Source: Haloarchaeobius sp. HME9146
Lineage (GTDB): Archaea; Halobacteriota; Halobacteria; Halobacteriales; Natrialbaceae
Reading direction: 5' to 3'
NCBI RefSeq assembly: GCF_025399835.1
Contig: NZ_JAODVR010000001.1
Span: 1,364,001 to 1,428,000, forward strand
DNA: 64,000 nucleotides
In this document: in pieces, positions 24,124 to 32,366 of the stretch
Numbering within the stretch: position 1 is the first letter of the stretch
Layout: every line of letters starts with the position of its first letter
The notes under the pieces: generated by a model
Seen by the model: only the letters and a program-made list of their open reading frames with translations
Database searches by the model: none
What the model was told of the DNA's origin: nothing
Position numbers and translations under genes: made by a program

Positions 24124-25077
24124 ATGCCAAACGCACGAACCCGAACACGAGTAAGCAGTACCGAAGAGGAAACGACCGACAGCAGTCTCCAGTGCCCCGA
24201 ATGTAGCGGCAACGTCGTCAGTGAGGGCTCCGAGACGGTCTGTGGCGACTGTGGCCTCGTCGTCGAAGAGGACCAGGTCGACCGCGGCCCGGAGTGGCGC
24301 GCGTTCGACGCCCAGGAGAAGAACGAGAAGTCCCGCGTCGGTGCCCCGACGACCAACACGATGCACGACAAGGGGCTCTCGACGAACATCGACTGGCGGA
24401 ACAAGGACGCCTACGGGAACTCCCTGGGCTCGCGCCAGCGCGAGAAGATGCAGCGCCTGCGCAAGTGGAACGAGCGCTTCCGCACCCGTGACTCGAAAGA
24501 GCGCAACCTCAAACAGGCGCTCGGCGAAATCGACCGCATGGCCAGCGGTCTGGGACTCCCGAAGAACGTCCGCGAGACCGCCTCGGTCATCTACCGCCGC
24601 GCGCTCAACGAGGACCTGCTCCCCGGCCGCTCCATCGAAGGCGTCGCAACGTCTGCCGTCTACGCCGCCGCGCGCCAGGCCGGCGTCCCGCGCAGCCTCG
24701 ACGAGATCGCGGAGGTCTCCCGCGTCGAGAAGAACGAGGTCGCACGCACCTACCGCTACGTCGTCCGCGAACTCGGGCTCGAAGTCGCGCCCGCCGACCC
24801 CGAGAGCTACGTCCCGCGCTTCGCGTCCGGGCTGGAGCTCTCCGACGAGGCCGAACACCGTGCCCGCTCGCTCCTGAAGAACGCGAAGGAGAAGGGCGTC
24901 CACTCCGGGAAGTCCCCGGTCGGCCTCGCGGCCGCCGCGGTGTACGCCGCCTCCCTCCTCACGAACGAGAAGACCACGCAGGCCGCCGTCAGTGACGTGG
25001 CCGACATCTCCGAGGTCACCATCCGGAACCGCTACCACGAGCTGCTCGAAGCCGAGGACAACCTCGGCCTCGTCTGA
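24124..25077 (+). CDS. tfb: Transcription initiation factor IIB (TFB)
   Basis: General transcription factor that recruits RNA polymerase to TBP-bound promoters. The N-terminal zinc ribbon is CPECSGNVVSEGSETVCGDC. The B-finger/linker (RGPEWRAFDAQEKNEKSRVG) is followed by two cyclin repeats (about residues 120-210 and 215-315), each with VAAAAVYAA/VATSAVYAA helices. The 317-residue length is standard. Haloarchaea carry several TFBs, so this is one paralog. The unusually long AT-rich upstream region suggests that its own expression is regulated. Confidence 0.96.
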   Translation: MPNARTRTRVSSTEEETTDSSLQCPECSGNVVSEGSETVCGDCGLVVEEDQVDRGPEWRAFDAQEKNEKSRVGAPTTNTMHDKGLSTNIDWRNKDAYGNSLGSRQREKMQRLRKWNERFRTRDSKERNLKQALGEIDRMASGLGLPKNVRETASVIYRRALNEDLLPGRSIEGVATSAVYAAARQAGVPRSLDEIAEVSRVEKNEVARTYRYVVRELGLEVAPADPESYVPRFASGLELSDEAEHRARSLLKNAKEKGVHSGKSPVGLAAAAVYAASLLTNEKTTQAAVSDVADISEVTIRNRYHELLEAEDNLGLV

Positions 25078-25078
25078 G

Positions 25079-25612
25079 CTACAGGTCCAGAAACGCCGCG
25101 TCGTAGGTGACGCGGCCACCGATTCTTTCGTCTCTCTCCTCTCCGAGCCACCGCACCTGGAAGTCTTCGTCCGGTAGCTTGAACGGGTGGTCGAGCCCGT
25201 ACGGCGTCGCCGGTTCGAAGCCGAATCTCGAGTAGAACGCCGGGTCGCCGTGGAGGACCACGAGGTCGTATCCTGCCGCGGCACAGGCAGCCAGCCCGTG
25301 CCGAACGAGGTCGCTGCCGATGCCCTCGCCCTGTCGGTCGGGATGAACCGCGACGGGTGCGAGCGTGAGCGCCGCGTCGGAGTGGGCGGCGTCGCTTCCA
25401 GCGTCGCCAGCGGTGACCGAGACCTCGGTGAACAGGACGTGGCCGACGACCCGCCCGCCGTCGTCGGCGACGATGGACAGGTCGGGCACGAACGCCTCGC
25501 TCTCACGCAGGGCAGCGACGAGTTCGGCCTCGTCGTCGGTCGGGAACGCGGCGCGGTGGACCGCTTCGACTGCGGCCCGGTCGGCGGCCGTCTCGGGACG
25601 GTACTGGCACAC
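25079..25612 (-). CDS. GNAT family N-acetyltransferase
   Basis: The conserved fold runs from YRPETAADRAAVEAVHRAAF to GYDLVVLHGDPAFYSRFGFEPA. It includes the acetyl-CoA pyrophosphate loop HPDRQGEGIGSDLV and ends RVTYDAAFLDL. It resembles the YhbS-type predicted acetyltransferases; the acceptor substrate is unknown. No ATG precedes the conserved region: GTG 25612 is used here, and GTG 25642 is an alternative. The gene abuts tfb convergently with one base between stops. It is divergent from aroD. Confidence 0.83.
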   Translation of the reverse strand: MCQYRPETAADRAAVEAVHRAAFPTDDEAELVAALRESEAFVPDLSIVADDGGRVVGHVLFTEVSVTAGDAGSDAAHSDAALTLAPVAVHPDRQGEGIGSDLVRHGLAACAAAGYDLVVLHGDPAFYSRFGFEPATPYGLDHPFKLPDEDFQVRWLGEERDERIGGRVTYDAAFLDL

Positions 25613-25711
25613 GGGCGTTCCGAGGGGCGACGGCTGATTCACCGTTTCGGTGCCGCGACAAGGGATGACGGTTCGCGCAGGCTTTTGCCGGTCGCCACGC
25701 AACGCTCCCCT

Positions 25712-26407
25712 ATGGACTTCGACTCCTTCGTGCTGTGTGCGAGCACCAGCGACCTGCGCGAGGAGCCGGCGGCTCGGGACCACGCCGACGCCGTCGAGTT
25801 CCGGATGGACCTCGCGGACGACCCACTCGCAGCGCTCGACGAGTACGACGGCGAACTGCCGATTCTGGCGACGAACCGCGTCGACTGGGAGGGAGGCGAG
25901 GCGGCCGACGAACCGGCCCGGCTGGCGGCACTCGCGACCGCCGCCGAACACGAGGCGGTCGAGGCGGTCGACCTGGAACTCGCTTCCTTCACCGACGATG
26001 CAGATGCTGCTGCCCGCACGGCCGAGCAGGCCCGCGAACACGGGGCCAAGATCGTGGTCTCGGCACACGACTTCGAGGGGACCTACGACGCCGAGGAGAT
26101 GGCCGAGACGCTCGACGCCGCCGGCGACTACGGTGACGTGGCCAAGCTTGCCATCGCGGCCGAGGTGCCCCTGGACGTGCTGGAACTGCTCGCGGTGACC
26201 CGCGAGTTCGCGGCCGACGGGGAGTGCGTCGCGACCATGGCCATGGGCGAGGTCGGGAGTCACTCACGGGTCGTCGCACCGACGTACGGCTCTCGAATCG
26301 GCTACGCGCCGGTCGACCCGGCAGACGCCACGGCACCCGGGCAACTCCCCCTCGAGACGATGCGGGAGCTGGTGTCGACGCTGTCGACGAAACCCGAAAC
26401 CTATTGA
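25712..26407 (+). CDS. aroD: 3-dehydroquinate dehydratase, type I
   Basis: Third enzyme of the archaeal shikimate route, dehydrating 3-dehydroquinate through a Schiff base. It is a TIM barrel of 231 residues with AVEFRMDLADD early, VSAHDFEGTYD (catalytic His region), a Schiff-base Lys within DVAKLAIAAE, and the end GYAPVDPADATAPGQLP typical of the type I family. A GCTTTTGCC box 27 bases before the ATG supports the start. The 3-dehydroquinate synthase gene lies 450 bases away on the other strand. Confidence 0.94.
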   Translation: MDFDSFVLCASTSDLREEPAARDHADAVEFRMDLADDPLAALDEYDGELPILATNRVDWEGGEAADEPARLAALATAAEHEAVEAVDLELASFTDDADAAARTAEQAREHGAKIVVSAHDFEGTYDAEEMAETLDAAGDYGDVAKLAIAAEVPLDVLELLAVTREFAADGECVATMAMGEVGSHSRVVAPTYGSRIGYAPVDPADATAPGQLPLETMRELVSTLSTKPETY

Positions 26408-26430
26408 CGTAGTATCCATAACCCGGCTCC

Positions 26431-26832
26431 ATGGTTCGCGTGCGCGTCGTCGTGGCTGTCGTGCTCTCGTTCATCTTCCCGGGCCTCGGCCACGCCTATC
26501 TCCGCCGCTGGGCGCGTTCGCTGCTGTTCGTCGGCATCTTCATCACCGTCACGGCCCTGGCGGTGCCCGAGGCGGCGATCACCTCGTTCGACTCGATCAT
26601 CGCGGTCACCCAGCGCGTCTCCAACCAGGTGTCGCTCTCGGAGAGCATGGCGATGAGCGTGGTCGAGATCGCCGCGATGACCGACGCCTACCTGCTGGCG
26701 AGCAGCTCGCTCCGCGCAGAAGAGGGCAGCCCGCGGTGTCCGAACTGCAAGAAGGAACTCGACGGCGAGATCGACTTCTGTCCGTGGTGCGCCCAGGAGA
26801 TAGACGACCTTCGGCGCGTGCAGCGCGAGTGA
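26431..26832 (+). CDS. Small membrane protein with C-terminal zinc ribbon
   Basis: A 133-residue protein. Residues 3-25 (VVVAVVLSFIFPGLGHAYL) and 28-48 are hydrophobic helices with the PGLGH-Y pattern of TM2-like proteins; the middle is amphipathic. The C-terminus carries CPNC...CPWC (CX2C-X12-CX2C), a zinc ribbon. It is probably a membrane-anchored protein with cytosolic zinc knuckle; function unknown. It is 23 bases downstream of aroD and may be cotranscribed, although CCTATTG could be its own promoter. Confidence 0.75.
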   Translation: MVRVRVVVAVVLSFIFPGLGHAYLRRWARSLLFVGIFITVTALAVPEAAITSFDSIIAVTQRVSNQVSLSESMAMSVVEIAAMTDAYLLASSSLRAEEGSPRCPNCKKELDGEIDFCPWCAQEIDDLRRVQRE

Positions 26833-26859
26833 AGAAGACGGGTTTCGCGACGCGAGGAC

Positions 26860-28077
26860 TTACTTCTCGATGATGGACTCCTCGATAGCCTCGCCGAAGT
26901 GGCGAGCTTTGTCCTCGTGGTAGAGCAGGAGCTCGTCACCGGGTTCGAGTTCGGTGACGGCCTTGCGGCCCTCGCGGGTGTGGACCTTGATGGTCTCTGC
27001 GTTCTGGAGCAGCGTCTCGACGCGGTCCTCGCCCTCGTCGTCTTCGATGGCGAGTTCGATACGGAACATCGGCCGCTTCTCTATCTTCGCGCGGCCGACG
27101 ATGACCTCACGGGTGTTCCCGTCGGTGTCGACGACCTGCACCTCGTCGCCGGACTTCAACTCGGAGAGGTACTTGGTACCGCCGCCGGGCGTGCGGACGT
27201 AGGCGTGGACCGCACCGGCGTTGACCCGGAACGGTCGGGAGGCGACGTAGGGCGATTCGGCCGTCTCGGCGTGGACGAAGACGAGCCCGCGCGCCATCGA
27301 GCCGATGAGCATCCCCTCGTCGTGGTCGAGCAGCGAGCCGGTGTCGATGCAGACCCGGTCTGCACTGCCGGTCTGTTCGATGGCGGTGACCTCGGCCCAG
27401 CCCATGTCCAGCTTCTCGCGGTCGGCCGCGTCACGAGCATCGACGGTGTCGCGGATCTCGCCGGGGTCGTCGCTGTCCAGCAGGACGGCGTCGGAGCCGT
27501 GTTCGAGCGTCTCGAACGCGGTTCTCGCGTCTTCGGCGGTCTCGACGCCCGCGATGAGCGTCGTGTCCCCGCCGATGCGGGCGATGAGGTTCTCCAGCGG
27601 GATGATGGTCCAGTCCTCGCCGACGACGATGGTGTAGTCGGCGACGGACGCGACCTCCTCGGCCAGCTTCTCGTACTCCTTGCCGAGGATGCGGACGTAG
27701 CCGCCGCTGGCGTTGCCTCGCCGGATCGTCGAGAGGTCCGCGGACCCGGAGAAGTCGGTCGGGAAGTCGATGGTGCCGTCGCCCTCGCCGTCCTTGCCGA
27801 CGACGTAGGCGTCGGGCTCGGCGTGGCCACCGTCGCTCTCTATCTCGTCGCCCTCGTCGTCGCCGCTCTCGGCGTCGGTGATGACGTCGACGTCGCCCGC
27901 GGTTCGGAAGGCAGCGATGTTGACCGCGCCGAGTTCGCGGACCTTCGCCACGTCCGTATCGTCCACGAGCACCCAGTCGACGCCGGCTTCGAGCCCCGCT
28001 GTGATGCGTCGTTTTCGAGCCTCCCAGTCGCCGACGGAGCCGTCGGCTTTCAGCCAGACTTCGCGTTCTGTGGTCAT
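26860..28077 (-). CDS. 3-dehydroquinate synthase II (archaeal AroB')
   Basis: Archaeal enzyme that oxidatively deaminates and cyclises ADTH to 3-dehydroquinate, replacing the bacterial AroB. The match covers the whole length: N-terminal VWLKADGSVGDWEARKRRIT, central RGNASGGYVRILGKEYEKL, LIAGVETAEDARTAF, and the C-terminal GDEVQVVDTDGNTREVIVGRAKIEKRPM barrel. An acidic insertion (ESGDDEGDEIESDGGHAEPD, about residues 70-90) is a halophile feature. Together with aroD and the ADTH synthase at 32363 it gives three consecutive steps of the route. TTAAAGC about 27 bases upstream fits a leaderless start. Confidence 0.94.
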   Translation of the reverse strand: MTTEREVWLKADGSVGDWEARKRRITAGLEAGVDWVLVDDTDVAKVRELGAVNIAAFRTAGDVDVITDAESGDDEGDEIESDGGHAEPDAYVVGKDGEGDGTIDFPTDFSGSADLSTIRRGNASGGYVRILGKEYEKLAEEVASVADYTIVVGEDWTIIPLENLIARIGGDTTLIAGVETAEDARTAFETLEHGSDAVLLDSDDPGEIRDTVDARDAADREKLDMGWAEVTAIEQTGSADRVCIDTGSLLDHDEGMLIGSMARGLVFVHAETAESPYVASRPFRVNAGAVHAYVRTPGGGTKYLSELKSGDEVQVVDTDGNTREVIVGRAKIEKRPMFRIELAIEDDEGEDRVETLLQNAETIKVHTREGRKAVTELEPGDELLLYHEDKARHFGEAIEESIIEK

Positions 28078-28130
28078 ACCACGAAGTGGGACAGGGCGTT
28101 GCTTTAACGTGGCGGAAGTGGCGATTGTGC

Positions 28131-28697
28131 TCAGCCCAGCAAACTGCCAGCGAGGGCTGCCCCGAGCGCGCCGAGTGCCCCGGCGAGACCGCTGAGTGCG
28201 CCGTTCAGGAGGACGCCAGCGGTGTCGTAGGGTGGAACCGTGCTATCGAACGGGAACGCGTTCTCGACGACCGCGAACTGGGTGTGGGGAAGCCAGGTGC
28301 TCACGAGGAGGAACAGCAGACAGCCGACGAATGCGCCCGCCATCGCCGCGGGAACGACCGTGCGGCGTCGCCCGTCCTGGACCGCACTGGAGACGAACGT
28401 GACGACGGTCGCCAGCATGGGTGCCAGTATCGGGGCGAAGATGTACACCAGCCTGCCGATGTTGTTCTGGTTCGTCTGTGCCGTCTGCTCTGCGCCCGGC
28501 CCGCCGGCGAGCTGCAGGAGGTTGTGGTCGCCGTACTGCCCGAAGAGCATCGGAATCAGCCCGAAGGCGAGTCCTGCCGTCAGGAGGGTGAGTGCGACGA
28601 CGCCGAACTGCCGGAGGAGGGTCCGGTCGGTCAGGACGGCGGCGATATCGCCGAGCGTGAGGACATCGTCGTAGGGGGACTGTTCAGGGTTGGACAT
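28131..28697 (-). CDS. Membrane protein, tandem paralog A
   Basis: A 188-residue protein with four hydrophobic segments. It begins MSNPEQSPYDDVLTLGDIAAVLTD, and has GLIPMLFG after helix 1, FVGCLLFLLVST in helix 3, and a Gly/Ala-rich last helix (GLAGALGALGAALAGSLLG). Two neighbours (28760 and 29394) share the same N-terminal pattern, lengths and helix positions, so this is one of three tandem duplicates. Function unknown. Its own TATA box (AAAGATATAT) is centred 28 bases upstream of the ATG, so the three are not simply one operon. Confidence 0.75.
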   Translation of the reverse strand: MSNPEQSPYDDVLTLGDIAAVLTDRTLLRQFGVVALTLLTAGLAFGLIPMLFGQYGDHNLLQLAGGPGAEQTAQTNQNNIGRLVYIFAPILAPMLATVVTFVSSAVQDGRRRTVVPAAMAGAFVGCLLFLLVSTWLPHTQFAVVENAFPFDSTVPPYDTAGVLLNGALSGLAGALGALGAALAGSLLG

Positions 28698-28719
28698 GGT
28701 TCAGGACTCGCCCGCGAAG

Positions 28720-28730
28720 AATATATCTTT
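28720..28730 (-). promoter_or_regulatory. TATA box of paralog A
   Basis: Minus-strand AAAGATATAT centred 28 bases before the ATG at 28697. The same AAAAGATATAT sequence precedes paralog B at the same spacing. Confidence 0.6.
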
Positions 28731-28759
28731 TTCTCGTCACATATGTTCGACTGGACGAC

Positions 28760-29320
28760 TCACTCCATGATGCCGCCCACGAGCGCGCCACCGAGCGCAC
28801 CTACCGCCCCAGTGATACCGACGAGTGCGCCGTTCAGGAGCACACCTACCATGTCGTACGGGGGGATTGCCTCCTCGAAGCCCCACGACCCTTCGGTGAC
28901 GGCTAACTGCGTGTGACCGATTCCGGTACTCACGAGGACGAACAGGAGACAGCCGACGAACGCGCCGGCCGCCGCGAACGGGAGCACTTTTCGCCACGGT
29001 CCCTCGCGTCTGGACCCGGCGATGAACGCGACGGCCGCGGCCAGCAGCGGCGCGAGGTAGGGGCCGAAGTCATAGATGTTGCGCGACACACCGTTCTGGT
29101 GTTGTTGTGTCGTGGCCGCGAACCGCGAGGGTTGGTTCAGGATGTTCGGGTCGCTGAATCCTCCGTAGAGAACGGGTACCAGACCGAACGCGATACCTGC
29201 CGTCACTAGCGCGAGCGTCACACCGGCGAACTGCCGGACCACGACTTCGTCTGTCAGCGCGGACTCGATGGCATCGAGCGTGATGCGGTCGTCGGGGGAG
29301 GACTGTTCAGGGTTGGTCAT
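28760..29320 (-). CDS. Membrane protein, tandem paralog B
   Basis: A 186-residue paralog of the flanking genes: MTNPEQSSPDDRITLDAIESALTD, then GLVPVLYGGFSD, FVGCLLFVLVSTGIGHTQLAV, an EAIPPYD motif, and a C-terminal Gly-rich helix GALGGALVGG. Four transmembrane helices are predicted. The shared PPYD motif lies in the loop before the last helix in all three copies, so it is probably functionally important. The AAAAGATATAT promoter is 27 bases upstream. Confidence 0.75.
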   Translation of the reverse strand: MTNPEQSSPDDRITLDAIESALTDEVVVRQFAGVTLALVTAGIAFGLVPVLYGGFSDPNILNQPSRFAATTQQHQNGVSRNIYDFGPYLAPLLAAAVAFIAGSRREGPWRKVLPFAAAGAFVGCLLFVLVSTGIGHTQLAVTEGSWGFEEAIPPYDMVGVLLNGALVGITGAVGALGGALVGGIME

Positions 29321-29341
29321 GGTCCTGACCTCACCTTCGAA

Positions 29342-29353
29342 CGATATATCTTT
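29342..29353 (-). promoter_or_regulatory. TATA box of paralog B
   Basis: Minus-strand AAAAGATATATC centred 27 bases before the ATG at 29320 and nearly identical to that of paralog A, indicating that promoter and gene were duplicated together. Confidence 0.6.
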
Positions 29354-29393
29354 TGACCATCACGTCCGCCCGGACTCCCGTGAACCGGTCCCG

Positions 29394-29945
29394 TCATCTC
29401 ATGAGACTGCCAGCGAGGCTTCCACCGAGGGCACTGACTGCGCCCACGATGCCTGTGAGTAGCCCGTTCACCAGGTGAGAAGCCGTGTTGTAGGGTGGGA
29501 CTTCGTCCCGAAACCCGATGAAGTTCTCGACGATACCGAACTGGCTGTGTGCCAGCGCAGAACTCACGAGGACGAACAGGAGACAACCGACGAACGCGCC
29601 GGTCACGGCGGACACCGCCACGGTTCTATGGTTTGCAGCAGTGCGGGCACCAAGGGCGACGCCCACGACACAGGCAAGCGCCGGTGCGAGATAGGGTGCG
29701 TAGTTGAACACGATCAATGCGGTGAGGTTCTGTCGCAACTGCGGTCCGAACTCGGACGGGTAGAGGAACAGGTGATTGCCGAATTCGCCGTACAGTACCG
29801 GGACCAGTCCGAACACGACTCCGCCGACCGTGAGTAATCCGGCGACCACGGCGAGCTGCCGGAGTAGCCCCTCGCCTGTGAAGACTGCCGCGATGTCGCG
29901 GAGGGTAACGACATCGTCGTATGGGGAGTTCTCAGGGGTGGACAT
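29394..29945 (-). CDS. Membrane protein, tandem paralog C
   Basis: A 183-residue third copy: MSTPENSPYDDVVTLRDIAAVFTG, GLVPVLYGEFGNHLF, FVGCLLFVLVSSALAHSQFGIVEN, EVPPYN, and a final AVSALGGSLAGSLMR helix. Start 29945 aligns with the starts of the other copies. Its upstream region differs: AAAAGATACTG lies only 10 bases from the ATG, while a TCTATTTC sequence sits at the usual 27-base spacing, so its regulation may have diverged. Function unknown. Confidence 0.75.
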   Translation of the reverse strand: MSTPENSPYDDVVTLRDIAAVFTGEGLLRQLAVVAGLLTVGGVVFGLVPVLYGEFGNHLFLYPSEFGPQLRQNLTALIVFNYAPYLAPALACVVGVALGARTAANHRTVAVSAVTGAFVGCLLFVLVSSALAHSQFGIVENFIGFRDEVPPYNTASHLVNGLLTGIVGAVSALGGSLAGSLMR

Positions 29946-30033
29946 GTCACAGTATCTTTTCATAGACGTGAAATAGATTTCCTCCAGTCCCCCTCGACAG
30001 CCCTTTGTCCCTCTACCCGCTACTCCCGCCACG

Positions 30034-30711
30034 ATGACCGGTCCCGCTACCGTCCTCTTCGACCTCGACCTGACCCTCTGTGCATCCACACAGGACCGCG
30101 ACACGCTCCTCTCCCGGACATTCGACGCCGTAGGCGTCGACCAGTACTGTGAGCCCTCAGACCTCGGTGCGGTCGTCGGTGAGGTGGAGACGGCCGAGAC
30201 CGAACACGAGTTCTACGCCTCGATCTTCGCCGCGGCGGCCGACCGCGCCGGTGTCGAGGACGTGCCCGCCGACGCGCTCGCGAGTGCCCACGCCGACCTC
30301 GTGGACCACTCGGCGGTCGAGTTCTGCCCGGGCGCAGAGCGCGCCCTGGAACACGCCCGGACGCACGCCGAGAGCGTCGGGCTGGTCACGAACGGCGGCG
30401 AGGAGAGCCAGACCACCAAGTTAGAATCGCTCGGCATCGCGGACGCCTTCGATACCACGGTGTTCGTCGACCCCCGGAACGGCGTCGAACCGAAGCCACA
30501 CCCCGCCCCGTTCGAGCGGGCACTGGGCGCACTCGATGCTGTTCCGGAGGCGACCATCCACGTCGGCGATTCCCTGCGGTCGGACGTGGCCGGGGCGAAC
30601 GCCATGGGCATCGGCTCGGTGTGGGTGCCCTACGACGCGGCCAGCCACGACGGCAACCACGACCCCAGCCACCAGCTCGACTCGCTCCACGAGTTCGAGA
30701 CGGTGTTCTGA
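30034..30711 (+). CDS. HAD-superfamily hydrolase
   Basis: A 225-residue HAD phosphatase-like protein. Motif I is FDLDLTLC (nucleophile Asp and acid/base Asp). Motif II is GLVTNGG. Lys motif III is within GVEPKPHPAPF, and motif IV is HVGDSLRSDVAGAN. The cap region between motifs I and II is helical (C1 type), as in haloacid dehalogenase/phosphoglycolate phosphatase relatives. Substrate unknown. Its last 82 bases overlap the opposite-strand lipoprotein gene. Confidence 0.88.
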   Translation: MTGPATVLFDLDLTLCASTQDRDTLLSRTFDAVGVDQYCEPSDLGAVVGEVETAETEHEFYASIFAAAADRAGVEDVPADALASAHADLVDHSAVEFCPGAERALEHARTHAESVGLVTNGGEESQTTKLESLGIADAFDTTVFVDPRNGVEPKPHPAPFERALGALDAVPEATIHVGDSLRSDVAGANAMGIGSVWVPYDAASHDGNHDPSHQLDSLHEFETVF

Positions 30712-31178
30712 GCGGTTCTGGTACCTGTCTGGGTCGGTGAGTTCACGAACTCATCTTTGCGGACCGTCTCGTTCTCCGTCACCACGTAGGTCGCCCGCGA
30801 GTAGCCGTCGCCGACCACCGTGTTGCCGTCCTCGGTGTCGTACATCGAGATGCCACAGCCGACGCCCATCCGGAACCCGTCGTCGATTCGCTCGCGCCAC
30901 TGGACGCGGCAGTTAACGTGGACTTCGGCGTGGTCCTCGATTGCCTGGTTGTACAGGTACACTTCCTCGGACGATTCCACGTAGGTCTCGACGTTCCCGT
31001 TCGTGAACTCGGTTGGTCGCTCGGGCGTCGGTCGCTGGGTGGCCTGCTCGGTGGTGGGTGTGGTTGTCGCTGTCGGCGTTGCTGTCTCATCGATTTCACC
31101 GCCGATGGCACCGGTACAGCCCGCGAGCATGAGAAGGGCGACTGTGACCAGCACTTTGGGCATTGTCGTGGAAGGCAT
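30630..31178 (-). CDS. Lipoprotein, unknown function
   Basis: The signal peptide MPSTTMPKVLVTVALLMLAGC ends in a lipobox. A Thr/Pro-rich linker (residues 28-55) is followed by a compact domain of about 100 residues with two conserved-looking Cys (HVNCRVQW, GVGCGISMYD) that could form a disulfide outside the cell. The start is set by ATATCAAA about 27 bases upstream. The Trp/Ser-rich end (SWWLGSWLPSWL) is encoded in the region overlapping the HAD gene on the opposite strand and may be a read-through extension after loss of an earlier stop. Confidence 0.68.
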   Translation of the reverse strand: MPSTTMPKVLVTVALLMLAGCTGAIGGEIDETATPTATTTPTTEQATQRPTPERPTEFTNGNVETYVESSEEVYLYNQAIEDHAEVHVNCRVQWRERIDDGFRMGVGCGISMYDTEDGNTVVGDGYSRATYVVTENETVRKDEFVNSPTQTGTRTAQNTVSNSWSESSWWLGSWLPSWLAAS

Positions 31179-31239
31179 ACACCCCGGTTCGGTACGAGAA
31201 CATATCAAACGACCAGCAACCTGAAAGACTGGCTGTACC

Positions 31240-31809
31240 CTACCAGTCGTCGCCCAGTTCCGCCCTCGCCTGCTGGTACCCCTTCTCGGTCCGCCAGGTC
31301 TCACCCGAGTCGACGTGTTCGACCACGTATCGAGACTGGCAGACGCCACACCGGTAGCCGTCGGCAGGCTGTTTCACCGGGTTCGAGGCGCGGTGCCTGG
31401 CCGCCCGCCAGTCGCAGTCGCTCGCCGAACAGCGCAGGACGTACCGCGGCTCCGAGAACGTCTCGCAGTGTCGCGGGGCGTCGAGTTCCGCGGCCTTCTG
31501 GCGGAAGCGCGCGCCGTGTCCCGACTCGCCGAACTGCTGGAACTCCCAGGCGTGGACCAGTTCGTGCCGGATGGTGTCGGTGAACTGTCGCCAGCCGAAG
31601 GCACGGTAGGCCTGCCAGGTGAGGACGATGGTGCAGGTCTCGTCGCCGGGCTGGTAGCGACACGCCCCCGCCCGGCGCTTCGCCCGCTTCGACACCTCCC
31701 AGTCCACACGGTCCAGGTCCACGTCGATGTCGACCGTGCTGGCGTACGTCTTTGCCCAGGCACAGAGGTCCGCGGGCGTGTCGGGGTCTGGGGTGCCGGT
31801 CTCGTGCAC
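31240..31809 (-). CDS. SprT-like zinc metallopeptidase domain protein
   Basis: The central HELVHAWEFQQFGESGH contains HExxH (residues about 82-86) and the third zinc ligand in the SprT/Spartan arrangement. A C-terminal zinc ribbon follows (CSASDCDW...YRCGVC). Spartan relatives cleave DNA-protein crosslinks; a similar role is plausible but unproven in archaea. GTG 31809 is preferred because TTTAGG is centred 28 bases upstream; ATG 31842 overlaps that box and is the alternative. Confidence 0.82.
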   Translation of the reverse strand: MHETGTPDPDTPADLCAWAKTYASTVDIDVDLDRVDWEVSKRAKRRAGACRYQPGDETCTIVLTWQAYRAFGWRQFTDTIRHELVHAWEFQQFGESGHGARFRQKAAELDAPRHCETFSEPRYVLRCSASDCDWRAARHRASNPVKQPADGYRCGVCQSRYVVEHVDSGETWRTEKGYQQARAELGDDW

Positions 31810-31907
31810 GGTACCAAGCGTGACCGGCCCGGACCTAAACATTCCGGCGTGTCACGTCGAGACGGACCGGCACAAAGTTCATTCCGCACTGGCCAGAGCA
31901 TCGAAAC

Positions 31908-32366
31908 ATGTCCTCCATCACCGACAGGTTTCCGTCGTTCGCCCAGGTGGAGACCGCGCTCGCGCTCCTGCTCATCGCGAGTCTCGCGGGCATCCTGCTC
32001 TCCAGTGGGAGCCTCGTCGGGGCCGCCTTCGAGGGGAACTGGCTCCTCACCGTCCTCCTGATACCGGTGTTCCTGCTCCCGGCGGTGGTGATACTCCACG
32101 CGCTCGTCGACCTGTACCGGGTCATCGACGGGGCCGGCGCGACCATCGAGGACGCGCTCGGCCACCTGGCCCGCGTGCTGCCGGCCGGGACCTTCATGCT
32201 CGGCATCTGGCTCGTCACGCAAGTCGACCCGGACGCCGAGTTCGACCCGAGGGCCATCGTCGCGGTCATCCTCCTGTCCGTCGGAACCGTGGCGCTGGTC
32301 GGGATGGTACTGGCCCAGGCTGGCTGGCGACTGCTCCGAGGAACGAATACGAGAACAGAAACTTAG
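31908..32366 (+). CDS. Small membrane protein, unknown function
   Basis: A 152-residue protein with four hydrophobic helices: about residues 15-35, 45-70, 88-105 and 118-140. The connecting segment DLYRVIDGAGATIEDALGHLARV is helical and amphipathic. No catalytic motif is visible. Its stop codon overlaps the stop of the convergent ADTH synthase gene by four bases. It is divergent from the SprT-like gene. I do not recognise the family. Confidence 0.68.
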   Translation: MSSITDRFPSFAQVETALALLLIASLAGILLSSGSLVGAAFEGNWLLTVLLIPVFLLPAVVILHALVDLYRVIDGAGATIEDALGHLARVLPAGTFMLGIWLVTQVDPDAEFDPRAIVAVILLSVGTVALVGMVLAQAGWRLLRGTNTRTET

